Source: Chaenocephalus aceratus
Taxonomy: Eukaryota > Chordata > Actinopteri > Perciformes > Channichthyidae
Assembly (NCBI GenBank): GCA_023974075.1
Contig: CM043801.1
Coordinates: 28,377,504 to 28,441,503 of the forward strand
Direction of reading: 5' to 3'
Length of the DNA: 64,000 nt
Both the position numbers and the translations under genes were made by a program. Numbering within the stretch: the stretch's first letter is position 1; each line of letters starts with the position of its first letter. Shown in pieces: positions 28,976 to 42,100 of the stretch. The notes below the pieces were generated by a model. The model searched no databases, was not told the origin of the DNA, and saw only the letters and a program-made list of their open reading frames with translations.

Positions 28976-31900
28976 GTAAGAGGATGCGAGGTCCAGAAAT
29001 ACTGAGATGGTTGATTTTGAAAAATGTAAAAAAAAAGATTTTCTCTAAATGTAACTTGACTCTTCCTAACATCAGAAGTGCTGGAGGCATTCAAGCAGAC
29101 CTCTTTCAAATATTCAACATGGCACTTTGGTATCTGGTGTGAAGTGGCTCATCAGTAGGAAAAAAGACTAACTAAAGATTTGTTTTTATATAGAGCAGGT
29201 ACTGCCCTAATATGCCCATAAAGTAGATGTTCATCCTAAAAGGAGGTCAGGATTTACAAAGTGTTCTCCTTGACGCTGTTCAAGTCAAGTCCCAAGTGTT
29301 CTTTGAGGGGTAATTACAAGATAGCCTACAAGTCACTTAGGTGTCTCAATGCTGACCAAAACCAGTATATATTTTTTTGTTTGTTGTGTCTTTAAAAGCT
29401 TAAAAGCAGGAATTTCAATGATAAGGCCTAATAATTGAATATTCCCAACTTTGTAGGACTTTAAGAGGTCAACACTTCTGACTGTTTTTTAGTTCAAAAC
29501 TAAAATCAATTCAGATTAGTTGGGACGTTTAATTAAGTCAAATTTTAAAGTGGTCAAATCACATTTAAGTTTAAAGTGTTTATTTTTGTTATTTAAGTCT
29601 GAGTCTAGTCCAAGTCTCAAGTCTTGATTCATCAGTTCAAGGCTGTCATGAGACAGGTTAGTTTTACCATTCTGATGATGTGTGGTTGCAAAAGTAATCC
29701 TGCACAGAACGAGAGGAATCACAGGTTCAGACATTTGGTTTATGTGCCTGGCTGAGGGCCTGATGGTTTGTAACTATCTATGTAGCAATAGTATTGTGCT
29801 CTTGTATCTAACAGAAATAGCACATTGTATGCATTTACTTAAAAGTTGACCATCTTAGAAATGTCTGAAGCTAAGTATCTCTCAGCATAACATTCAGTCA
29901 TCCAAATCCCAGTGAAAGTACATTATATGGGATAAAGAAAGTTGTTAAACAGCGCAAACAGCAGCTGTTTTTCAAAATAGATTAATGTTAAGTTTAGCTG
30001 TTTTTTGTTTCTTTTCTGTGGTGGTTACATATATTAGGCTTTTGGACTGATATGGGACAAAATAAGCCATTTTTAGATGTCAACATTTAAAGTGTGCAAT
30101 ACATTTCACATTACTTTATGATATTTTAGAGACTGCTGTCGGGTTGATTGAGGAAATAGTTGATGGATACATCTGTAATATAAGTGGTTCTTATAGAGAA
30201 AATATAGATTTCCTGAATCTTTCAAGCCTTACCGTTATAACACAGGCCTGCTGCAGGAATTAATCTAGTCATTCCTTATCATACAGAGGTGTGGTAAATA
30301 TGCAGTCACATTTTAATTACATTTTCCTTCCATTTAAAATTCTGTGTTAAATGGCAAAACAATGGTAAGTGTCTGATACAAGTGTTGTGTGAAAAGAGCA
30401 CTGCTTATCAAACGTTGCGCCCTAGCTCTGTATATATGGTGGCAACTATTGTCAACATGTATGTTCAGTAATTATTAGTCCTTTAATCTGCAGGGCTCTG
30501 TCAGTACATGTTGGAACCATGAGAGCTTTCTAAACGGGGTCAGGGAAAGAATTTCAGCTGCAGTGAGCGGCTGCCAGAGATATCCATGGACAGACGAGCT
30601 ATTTCTGTAGGCAGGGCATGAGACGCCGCCAATAGGCCAACTGTAAAGAAACTGGATGCAAGTCATGAAAATATAAAGGCTTGTGCCACCATAAAGGTTT
30701 AATAATTATTGGTTCAGTAATGACAACATTGTATCTGTTAGAAATAATTGATTGCATTACAATTGTTACATTTATTACTTAAAATCTTAAGATTGACGTA
30801 CAGTGCAGCTTGTCAGACTGATTTAATAAGCCGTACAACTGTTTGACTTCCTTACACACTAAGCCAAAGACGCACCTGGTGAGTCAGCAGTATACATAAC
30901 TTTTTGACACTGCAGAAATCTTTTGGTGAGTCCCTCTCCATCTATCTGTCTGAGCCCCTTTCATCGACTTGTTCCCGCCTCGTCAGTATGGAGAAGAGTT
31001 TATCAAAGCCACTTTATGCTACTCTATTCCTCTAGGGCTAATGGAGAGACTGAGACAGATATGGAAGAGATTATAAGTGAATGTACAGTAGGGCTTTAAA
31101 ATGAACGTCTCAGCCCTGAAGGCATATCCTCCAGTTCTGTATATAGGGAGGCCTGAGAGGTAAATGAGTCACAGTGTAATATGGGTCAGAGTCTTGGATG
31201 GACTGAAATACATCTTCCTTTTATAAGTAACAAGACATGTTCTGAATGTTTATAGTTAGCACACTTAGTACATAGATGCAAAGGGCTAGTATGGGTCGCG
31301 GTGAGTTTTTTTTAGATTCAACTGCAGCTTTGTCATTCTTTAGGTGTTTAATTTGTCGTCATTACGAGCAAAAAACTGTAGAAAATACTTGGTCTACTTC
31401 TAGTTCAAATAACTACAGACAAGCGGAAGTGCTGTATGTACTCCATTTACAGGTGTGATTTATCCAATGGTTCATCTTTAACTAATGAGAATTAAATTAG
31501 CAAAATTGTTGGTAATCAAGAATGAGTATTTTAATTTAATTTGTATCAATAATCTGCTTTAAGTGCATTAGTAACACTAAAGTTAGTTACAAAAAATGTA
31601 AATTCATGGATAACACTTGCAGTATTTTTTTCATGTCCAGAAAAACATTAAATGACGAATACGAAGATTATATGAGGGAACTGAAGTACTGAAGTACATC
31701 TTTGAAAACGGGTCACAATCATTTAGTTTGTTAACACAACAGCTGGGCACTAGTTTGTATCAAAGGTGACTTAAACAGAAATAAATAGTGTATTTGTTGG
31801 AAACTATTTACAGCCGCACATTAATACGCGTTGGTATTCATAGCAGAAGGACAGTGTGTGTCAGACTGAGTTAAAATAAACTTCACTACCCATGTTTATT

Positions 31901-33105
31901 GCAATCACAGAACCCAGTGCAACACAATGGCTTATTTGTGTGTTTTTATGGAAGAGTATGGCAGAAATAACCTATATGGGACTGTATCGACAGACAAAAT
32001 CAATAGAAGGATTACATATTGATAGAAATCAAAGAATGTACTGCCAGTAGGTAAGACATAGCATATTAATAGCTGTGTCCTTTAAGAAAGGCTTAAGCTT
32101 TTGTCGCTTTAAAAAAACAAACAAATGTGGCATTTGAAATACTTAATGATTTACTGAATGTTGTTTGTTTTTTTGCAAGTGTTGTGATTGTTGTCTATCG
32201 CCTCTAAGCCTGCAGACCACTGTGAAGACAGAGAAGGGGCAGGAGGTGGTTAAACTGAGCCCACTACCCAAGAGAGCCAAACGCACCTACCTTGCAATGG
32301 ACACGGACAAGGAAGTCATCGGCTATGTCATTCCCGTATTTCGAGCCAGGTGAGTGAAGACACTACAAGACATAATTGATTGATATTCCTAAATTCAAAG
32401 CAGTCGATACCACTGTTTCAAGATATTGATGTAGTCTTTTGAATCCAAATGAAGTATTTTCCAAAGTTTAAACTGATCTTATTTGTCTGTGTTTTGTTGT
32501 TCATCAGTCATGAAGCTGTTCGCTGTCTGATTGAGTCCCACGAGGAGGATGTCACGGAGGAGGGGATTAACTATGTGGCCATGAGGAACCTGTTTGTCAG
32601 GGAGGCCAGGGAGGCTGTGGAGGTGAAAAAAGTGGAGAAGAACACCAGAACCACGCATATCAGGGAAGTGGCCGGACGCATGGAACTGGGCAAGACTGTA
32701 AATCCTTTTGATTCCTTTTGTGAATTTGTAAAAACAAGATTGTGTCCTTTTCCAAAATCAAACAAGCCTGCACATGCTTATGAGCTTTATGTGACAAACT
32801 GCATCCCTGTTGCTAAAGTTGGAGGAGTGGGCAGAGTTCCGTAAGAAGATGAACCCAGACAGCCTGACACACCTTCCAGAGTTTATCATCAAGCCCCGTG
32901 GACAAACTGTCTGGGAGGGGAAAACCGTGAAGCTGCACTGCACTGTGGCTGGATGGCCCAAACCTAGGATCGCCTGGTAAGACACACTCCAACTCCTCTG
33001 AGTCACAAGACAAAGAGGCTGCTGAGTCGTGTGTGTGTGTGTCATAGAGAAGTTTCCATCCAAAGCCCTCGTCATCAGACAATTCTGTTTTCCACCGTCG
33101 CAACA

Positions 33106-33186
<81 letters not shown>

Positions 33187-36100
33187 CTGTAATTACAGCC
33201 TCTGAAGACAACGGTAAAAATAAACCTGCTGTCTTTCTCCTGTCTTCAAGGTACAAAAACAATGTGCTCATTGATGCCAAGGCCAAGCCCGAGAAGTACA
33301 CAGTGGAGAACAGTTACAACATGCACTCCCTGGAGATCAAGAAGTAGGTAATCATGTAGCTCCCACTGCATTACAATTAATGAGATGTACCCCAGAAAAT
33401 GCACATTACCCCAAACTGAGAGATTTATGTTCAAAATAATTCTGAAGAGATGGCGGTTATTCACCATGTCTACATTTTTATTTCCAGCTGTGATTTCCTT
33501 GACACCGCTCAGTATTACGCCTCTGCCCTCAATGTGAAAGGAGAAGCTTCCTCTGTGGCTTATATTGTTATCAAAAGTAAGTCACCGCTTTTTCTCACCT
33601 GTCTTCTCTGCAGCTGCCCATGTCTAATACGGTTAAAGGTCGAAGTTCAAAGTAGTTTAAATCCGCACCACTCTGATCTGGTATGAAAGGATCAAGTCTG
33701 AATGTTTTGCCGTTTTAGCATATTTGACTAATGTGTGTTTCCTAAATCTGTTGTGACTAATACGACATGGTCATTGAGAGATACATTTCTCTGCAGGGTT
33801 CCAGGAGGGCGCAGAAGCAGGCCCACTCGATCCTAAACCACGTGAGTAACTTTTTATTTTAGTTTCAAGGATGGCCGGTGAACTTCTGTTGTATATCACA
33901 ATTCACATTTAACATACACACTGTAAAAGTGTTCTATACGAGACATAACATAAGTAGAAACTTAAGCTGCATATTAGCAATTACAAATCTTGACAATGTA
34001 TACTGTAAAACCCGATAGTCCCCCTTAGCTCTGACGTGTTTTAGCGTCTTTGAGCACATTTTTTGCCGCATGGCAGGTTAGCATTTAGCTGCTGAAGAGC
34101 CATGTGATTTACTCAAGAGATAAAAGGAGAGTAAAAGTTGTACTTTTTCATATGACACACCTTCATATGAATCAATTATTCTACTCTGTGTGTAAGAAAT
34201 AAAACATGTTTACCATAAGCTAATGACATGTCATTGCTGCAATTCAAAAAGTCAATTAATGGAGGTGAAATGTTTAAAAAAAAAAAAAAAAAAAAATGTC
34301 TTTCTTTCTTTTCTTATCTGTAGATGGTTTCTGCGCTGAGCACGGTGTCACCTTTAGAACCGCCATCATTGAGAAATTTGAAGTGGCTTTCGGCAGTGAA
34401 GGCGACACACTGAGTCTTGGCTGCACTGTCATTGTTTATCCCACTGTGAAAAAATACCAGCCTGAGGTCGTGTGGTTCAGAGACTGTAAGTAGAAAAATG
34501 AAATATTGCTTAATTTTCCTCTTTAAAAATATTGCAAATGACCTTTTTAATGTATGTACCTTTATGTATCCATTCATTCATTCTTGAGTTTTAACTTCTC
34601 CCATCAGCTGTCCCATTGAAGCCCTCTAAATGGGTCCAAACCCTCTGGTCTGGGGAGCGTGCCACACTCACATTGGTCCACCTCAACAAGGAAGACGAGG
34701 GCATGTACACCATGCGTGTCAACACCAAATCTGGCTTTGACACCTACTCTGCTTATGTGTTTGTGAGAGGTAAGATGCCCGTAGATATTTCACCTGAAGC
34801 TGATTTCATTACAAATTCACAAACTGTTGAAAATCAGTTTCTTAGTTTTGTATTATATTGAAAATTGAGATACGCTATGAAGCCAAGTATGTGCTTAATC
34901 GTACAGTTTGGAACAAAAGTGATACGTGCAAAGTAAAGCAACGCATTTTTTATCACCACAAAGTAAGATGTGGTCGGGAACCATTCATTTCTGCTGTGTC
35001 TTTAAGTGACATAACTCTCTGAGGTGTTTGGTTTCCTCAGAGGAATGTTGGTTCTATATCCGTCTGCATGTCACAGAGAGGGTGATCTAAAATAACAATC
35101 AGCAGTTTATGAGGACTTTTCAGATTCCCCTTTTATGTTACCAACTTGTACACTAAGTTATTATAGCTACAGTGCTGCCGGACAGGCTGTACTGTAATGG
35201 CGTAAGTGGGTCAGAACATGGAAGCTTAGGATGTAATAGAGATCAGCCTGATTTAGGAAACAGCACCACTCACAAGTGTGCCCTCTGTGATATGGTGTTG
35301 CTATTCCAGATGCTGAAGTGGAGGTGGAGGGGCTTCCCGTGGCTCCCCTGGATGTGCACTGTCATGATGCCAACAAGGACTACGTGGTGGTGACCTGGAA
35401 GCAGCCGGCGGTGGAGGGCAGCAGCTCCATCCTGGGATACTACATCGACAGGTTGGGATGCTCAATATTTATTTTATTACGTTAATTATTTGCCAGCTAA
35501 TTAATTATTAAATTTCATTTGATCTCTTTGGCAATATACAGTCTTCCATTCAGGATATACTGGTTCTATCGATGCTGCTTATTGTAATGCTAACTCTGCA
35601 GGTACAATGGCACTAGCTCAACCTTTTTCTAGATTTTGACCAACCTGCCATCTTGACAAATAAATGTCACTCTCTAGATTTGTTCTTAGGCAAGCCCATG
35701 AACTCATTGTGTCAGTTATGGGCACAATTGGGTTGGATCACATATTATAAATTCAATGTGTTTTTCTGTGCAGGTGTGAGGTGGGCACTCACCACTGGGC
35801 TCAGTGTAACGACGCCCCGGTGAAGTACGCCCGCTTCCCCGTCACCGGTCTGGTGGAAGGCCGCTCCTACGTGTTCAGAGTGAGCGCCCAGAACAAGGCA
35901 GGAATCAGCCATCCATCCCGTGTCTCAGAGGCTGTGGTTGCCATGGATCCCTCCGACAGAGCCCGCCTCAGAGGTAAACAATTATACATCATGGACATAT
36001 CTGTAAAGTGACTGCTGTATTCTACCTTAATTGTATTTTTGGTTGTTACTTTGTCATGTGTCATTTTGTGTCAACATTCCCTTTTTTACTTTGCTTTTTT

Positions 36101-39100
36101 GATTCTTAAGATGCCGTAACATGCACATTTTCTGGTGTGGAATCAATCAAGTTCTTATCTTATGTTATTTTATCTTTACTTTTCCCAACAGCTGGCCCCT
36201 CAGCTCCTTGGACTGGGATGATCAAGTTCACAGAGGAGGATACCACCGGTAAGGCAGCTTTAAACTCTGTTAGGTGTTGTTTGTTCTACATTTTTATTTT
36301 CAGATGTGACAGCAGTTAAAACTCAAATGGCATGTTATAATGACTTCAAGGGCAGGGTATCAAACATAAAATCATTCTCCATATTATCTAAGATTTGTAA
36401 GTCAAGTTTAATGATTGCTTAAATAGATTTTTCTGACTTTTTTTATTTCTTTTTAAATGTTAGACATTAAGGACTTAGGGAAAGTTGCTTGTTAGGCACT
36501 CGTAGGAAAACATGATTCTATTCCTCAAACTAAAATATTGAAAGTAATTTTTTGTGTGTTTTACTATTAGTTTTGAAGGATAACCATCCCAAGTGACTTG
36601 TTTAAGTGCATTTCTCTGTGATCCTCAGTGGGCGTTGTCCCCGGAGAACCCTCTGATGTTGTGGTTACTGAGGCGACCAAGAGCTACGTGGTGCTCGCCT
36701 GGAAGCCTCCGATGCAGCGCGGTCATGAAGGAGTCATGTATTACATCGAGAAGGTGAGGAGAGGTGGTGGAAACATGCATACAGTGATGAAGAGATGCAA
36801 CATGAAAGATCACATTGCCTTATTATAAGCTACAAGTCACATGGCAGTGGTGGAATATATGTAAATAAACTGTTACGCTTCTTTAAAATGTTCTTCTACC
36901 CCCACTACCTTTAAAAGGCTCTACGTGTGTCAGACATCTTAACTTACCTCTTCGAATACAGTTTTTCATCCTCAACCTTTCCAGTGAAAACCATGTTTCC
37001 CTAGATTTGTGGTGAAATGTTGTGATAAACTGTAGGGTTTAATGTTACTTTATGTGTTTTAAAATGTTTCTCCTTCTACACAAGATTAATATCATTTTCA
37101 AAAACCCTCTTGGATTAGCTTGAAAATTCACAAAGCCGATGTTTCCTCTGAGCTCATTGAAAGTTTAGTTTTAAGAAATACATTGTTACCCCGTACATAT
37201 CATGATTTTAAATGAATATTATGCATTTCTATAGTAGATTAAATTACTCAATAATGTGCCAAGGAGTACAACTTTAAACATTTACAGCAGTTTAATACAA
37301 CATACAAAATAATGCAACAAATATTTATTGTATAAGAAGCCTTTCCTTTACCATTGTCTGCTTCTTTACTGACATGTCCTTGTCTCTGTCGCCTGCAGTG
37401 TATTTCTGAGTCAGACACCTGGCAGAGGGTGAACACCGGCATGCCAGTGAAGTCTCCTCGCTTCGCCCTGTTCGACCTGGCAGAGGGAAAATCTTACAGC
37501 TTCCGCGTTCGCTCCTGTAACTCCGCTGGTGTGAGCGAGTCCTCTGAATCCACAGGAGACATCACGGTCGGAGATAAACTGGGTGAGCCGGCCAGGCCTG
37601 CATTTAAATATGATGTACAGCTTGTTATCGCTGTATTCCTTCATTAGTTGGTTAATAGACTGTTGTTCCCCTCTGCATTATGTTTATCCAAACATAAAAT
37701 CTTCCTTATTTTCATGCATATCTCTCTTTTAACAGACCTGCCCTCAGCTCCTGGCAGTCCAGTGACCACCAGGAACACCAACACCTCCGTGGTCGTCTTC
37801 TGGAGCTCCTCTAAGGAAGTCAAACACCTGGCCGGCTACTACATCGAATACAGTGCGGTGGGCACAGATGAATGGACACCTTGCAACAACAAACCTGTCA
37901 AGAAGACCAGGTAAGTGCAGCTATTTAAAAAATGAAATACTTGTTGAAGTTACATCACATTTATCTAAGTGTTATTGTCTTTGTTCATCACTGTTTGGTG
38001 ACGAATAGCTGGTGACTTAACAGACATTTATTTGAATTACACTAAGTAGATTCATTTATTAGAAAACTACACTAACACAATTTGCTCATGGTTGTCGGAT
38101 CTACATTTTTGTATCGGCTCCATTGTTTTAGTTGTTGCTCCAGTGGATAAAATATATGATGTGTTACAGAAAAGTATTGAAGTCAGCTAAAATGTGTTAG
38201 TAACTCAGTTCTGCAGGAATATTTGCTAACGTTAGCAAAACGCTACTTGTGATAACAAACCAAACAAATAACCTCCTGAGTGTATTCAATTAGGAAGTGA
38301 GTGTCTTTCATAAATGGCTTTTGAACTTATGTTTTCATTTGTAAAATTAAGAACTTTAATACGTTTTTTATGTTTTTGAAAGCGTACATAGTCTCGCTTG
38401 TAAAAGTCGTGGTTGGTTAGCTAAGCTACTTTTGAATAGCTATTAGCAAGGGTGCTAATGCTAACAACATATTTCCCTTTTCTTTAGTATGACCCTTTAG
38501 TTCAATTTTTTGTTTGTAATTGTATTGAATGCAAATGTAGCCTTTACTATTTCTCAATCCTACTGTTGGTGAAATCTCAGAGTAAATATTATATGACTCT
38601 TTACACCTTTGACTGTTTTTAGGTTTGTGTGCCACGGCCTGACTACCGGGACAAACATCGTGTTCAGAGTGAAGGCAGTGAACGCTGCAGGATACAGCCT
38701 GAGCTCCGCCAACTCTGAAGCTGTGGTTGTGCAAGCTGCCGTCTGTGAGTGTCATGATCACATCCCTCATCTCCATTATTCACTTTGCCTCTACTCTCCC
38801 CTTCTGCTACTTCCTCTCAGCTATTTTAAACATATATTTATCCAGGGATTCACGGCTGAGAATGTACACTTGTATTTCAACACATTCACACACACACCAT
38901 CCTCATTTTTTTTCAGAAATCATGTCAACTTTCATTATTTATTTTCCATTTCCTTACCAAAAATCAGTTATTTAATTTAAATCAGATCACTTTAAATCAC
39001 TAAATAAAAGTGTCTGAGAGTTTGTTCCGAAACAGTTTCCCATTTATCTTGTCTTGTGCATGTTATCCTGAGTTTGATGAATGCAAGAGGCACACAAATA

Positions 39101-42100
39101 TGTGACTGCATGTTGATTTATTTGCATGTGTCTGCCTGTCATCGCTAACATTGACTGACTTTATCATACTTTGCTGTTTTCCATACCTTCATTTATTAAT
39201 GACAAGGTTAAATAACAAAGTAGACAATGATTTACAATGCTTTTGCTGTATGCAAGTATTGATTTCTGAGTTTTGTGTTGATATTTTGTAAAGGTGATGG
39301 CTAAAACATTTGTGTTCTTAAAGAGCATGAACATAATGAGAGTCTGGTGCGACTTTCGGAGATTTTCGTAGCGTGAAAGTTGTCCTGCTTCTGGCCTTGA
39401 GTGTAAGTACATTATACATTACAATGACCCTAATACAGTGTTGTTGCTTGTGTCCAAAGCATGTTGCATATTCAAATGTAAACTAATATGAACTAAGATC
39501 TATGTTATATTTTGCTTATTTCAGGCCATATTAGGTGTCATTTATCATTAAAAGGAAAACAAAATGCGGTCTGAAAATCGGAATATTAGTTATTTCAACA
39601 TACTTCTTCGCATTTCTCATAATAAATATTGACCACTTTATTAACTTTCCTTACAGCCATCTCTGGAAACCCCACCAATGTTACCCTGGTGGAGGCTGTG
39701 AAGGATTACATGACACTGGCCTGGACTGAGCCCTCTTTCAATGGAGGAGCTGATATCCGGGGATATTTTGTGGACTACAGGACCGTGAAGGGAGGCGTTG
39801 TTGGAAATTGGCATGAGATGAACCACAAGGCACTGCCTGCTCCCTCCTATAAAGTAAGTGTGTTTATTTGTAACCACATTTCAATAAAAAAAAAAAAACA
39901 TCAATAAAAGACCTCACAATAATGCGCCTAATGTTACGTGTCATTTCTAACTGCGGTTTCGACCTATTATCTCACGAAGCTCAAATAAGTTGATGTACTT
40001 GGTAATTCATTTTTGTCTGGAAAATAGCCCAAAAGAGGTGTTTTATTAATATCTCATTACCGTCATTTCTGTTTTTAGGCTGAGAACCTGAAGGAGAACG
40101 TATTGTACCAGTTCCAGGTGCGCGCTATGAACATGGCAGGTGTGAGTAAAGCCTCTCTGCCCAGCTCAGCGATAGAGTGCAAGGAATGGACCATTACTTT
40201 GCCAGGTATGAACAAAGAATAAAGGTATATGTCAGTAAATATTAGGAAACAATTGGATGATTAATTAACTAGCTGATTGAGGCTGATGATGATCAATTAA
40301 TCATTCAAAGTTATGAATACAAGAAAAACAGACTGAACCAAATAATGTCGAGAAAATAGTCAATTACCAGTTTGTTTTGGGCACAATGCATTTCGGATAG
40401 ATAATCTATTCATGAGACCATTCAAATAAATGTTGTGATTGGAAATATATATGTATATTTGTATCACGAAATTTCTTATTAAGTAATTGCTTATTCATTT
40501 AAAGTGCGTGCCTTTAGAGCATGACAAATACATTGTAAACACTATAAATAAACTAAACTACTCCTTACTAATATATTTACATAGAATAACTATATGCATA
40601 ACACAATGTCCACATGTATTGCAGTACACCTCTATCACTGGATATGTATTATGTTCTTGATGTGTTCACTTGTAAATCTTTGTCATACATAGTTTCTTTT
40701 TGTGTTGATCGGTTACAGTTTGTTTAAGATATTTCTTTATTCATGCTCCAAGGTGTTCCTGTGGGTCTTCATGCGCTGGAGGTCCGTGACACCTCGGCCG
40801 TGGTGCTGTGGGAGCCGCCTGTATTCAGTGGCCGCACTCCTGTCAATGGATACTATCTGGACCTGAAGCTGGCCTCTGCTGGAGAGGCAGGCTGGAAGGC
40901 TGCTCACGAGAAGGTCAACACGGGCAAACACATGAAGGTGAGCAGGATATTTATAAGTTATAGTGGATCTTCTTGAAATGCTTCTATTTAGAGGACATAT
41001 TTTAAGTGTGATCAATATGGCCTTCAGCTTGTATCTTCATGTGAAATAAGGGCGACAGTGTTCTCTTAACTCTCTCTTCCTTGGACTGCTCACATGCTGC
41101 TTCAGGTGACGGGGATGAAGGCGGGTGCTTCCTACGTCTTCCGTGTGCGCGCTCAAAATCTGGCTGGCGTCGGAAAGTCCTCAGCAGCCTTAGGTCCAAT
41201 CCTGTCCCAGACTCGCCCCGGTGAGTGTGATGGTTACATAACTCACACTTTCAATCACATAGTGTTCCTACGCAGGGCTGGGAAGAAGGGAACGTTTCAT
41301 TTCCTTTATACTGATGTATGAATTTACTAGATGCACACACACTGTAATCATTTACTCTCATTTCCTCAGGCACCAATGAGATTTATGTGGATGTGGATGA
41401 TGATGGTGTGATCTCGATGGTCTTTGAGTGCTCTGAGATGAAGGAGGGCTCTGAGTTTGTTTGGTCCAAGAACTACAAGACCATTACAGACACCTCTCGC
41501 CTTACCATGGTTACTGAAGGGGGCAAGTGAGTATCATTTGTGTGACCAATTCCTCATGCAACTTCCAGGGACCAAAATAACTCTTGCTCTTGGTCAAGGC
41601 TTGTGTGCAACAGTTCTTTAAATCGTTCACATTCATTTTTGTATTCATGTGTCTTCAACTCCAGGCAGGGTCATCATGAAATACATACTCAGAACAAGAA
41701 TGTATGTCATTTTTGATGACTTTGGACAGAAATGGAACAGACTTGGTATTCCAGGCGAATGCACATGTTTAACAATTAATTATATTTTGTTATTTTTGAC
41801 ACGCAGTATAATTTTGACGAATTAAATGACAAAGTGATGGTTTAAATATGGTTTCAAATGTCATTTTACAAAGCTACTTAGCTCAGGTAATGTTAGCCAG
41901 ACGGGGTCGGATAACATTTACGGTTTTCTTTTAAATGTGCTAGTGAAAGAGTTCATTCCCAAATAAAAAAACAATGAAATATGATGGCCATTCCGACACA
42001 GCTCTCTTATAATATGTTTTTGTTTGTATATTTAGCAATCATATCATTAGATATTACACATCTCTATATACATTATACCTGGACCTCACAAAATCATGCA

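Noticed and set aside
32758..33301. Minus-strand frames rich in Cys-Val
   Set aside because: Read-through of (AC)n and antisense of myom1 exons.
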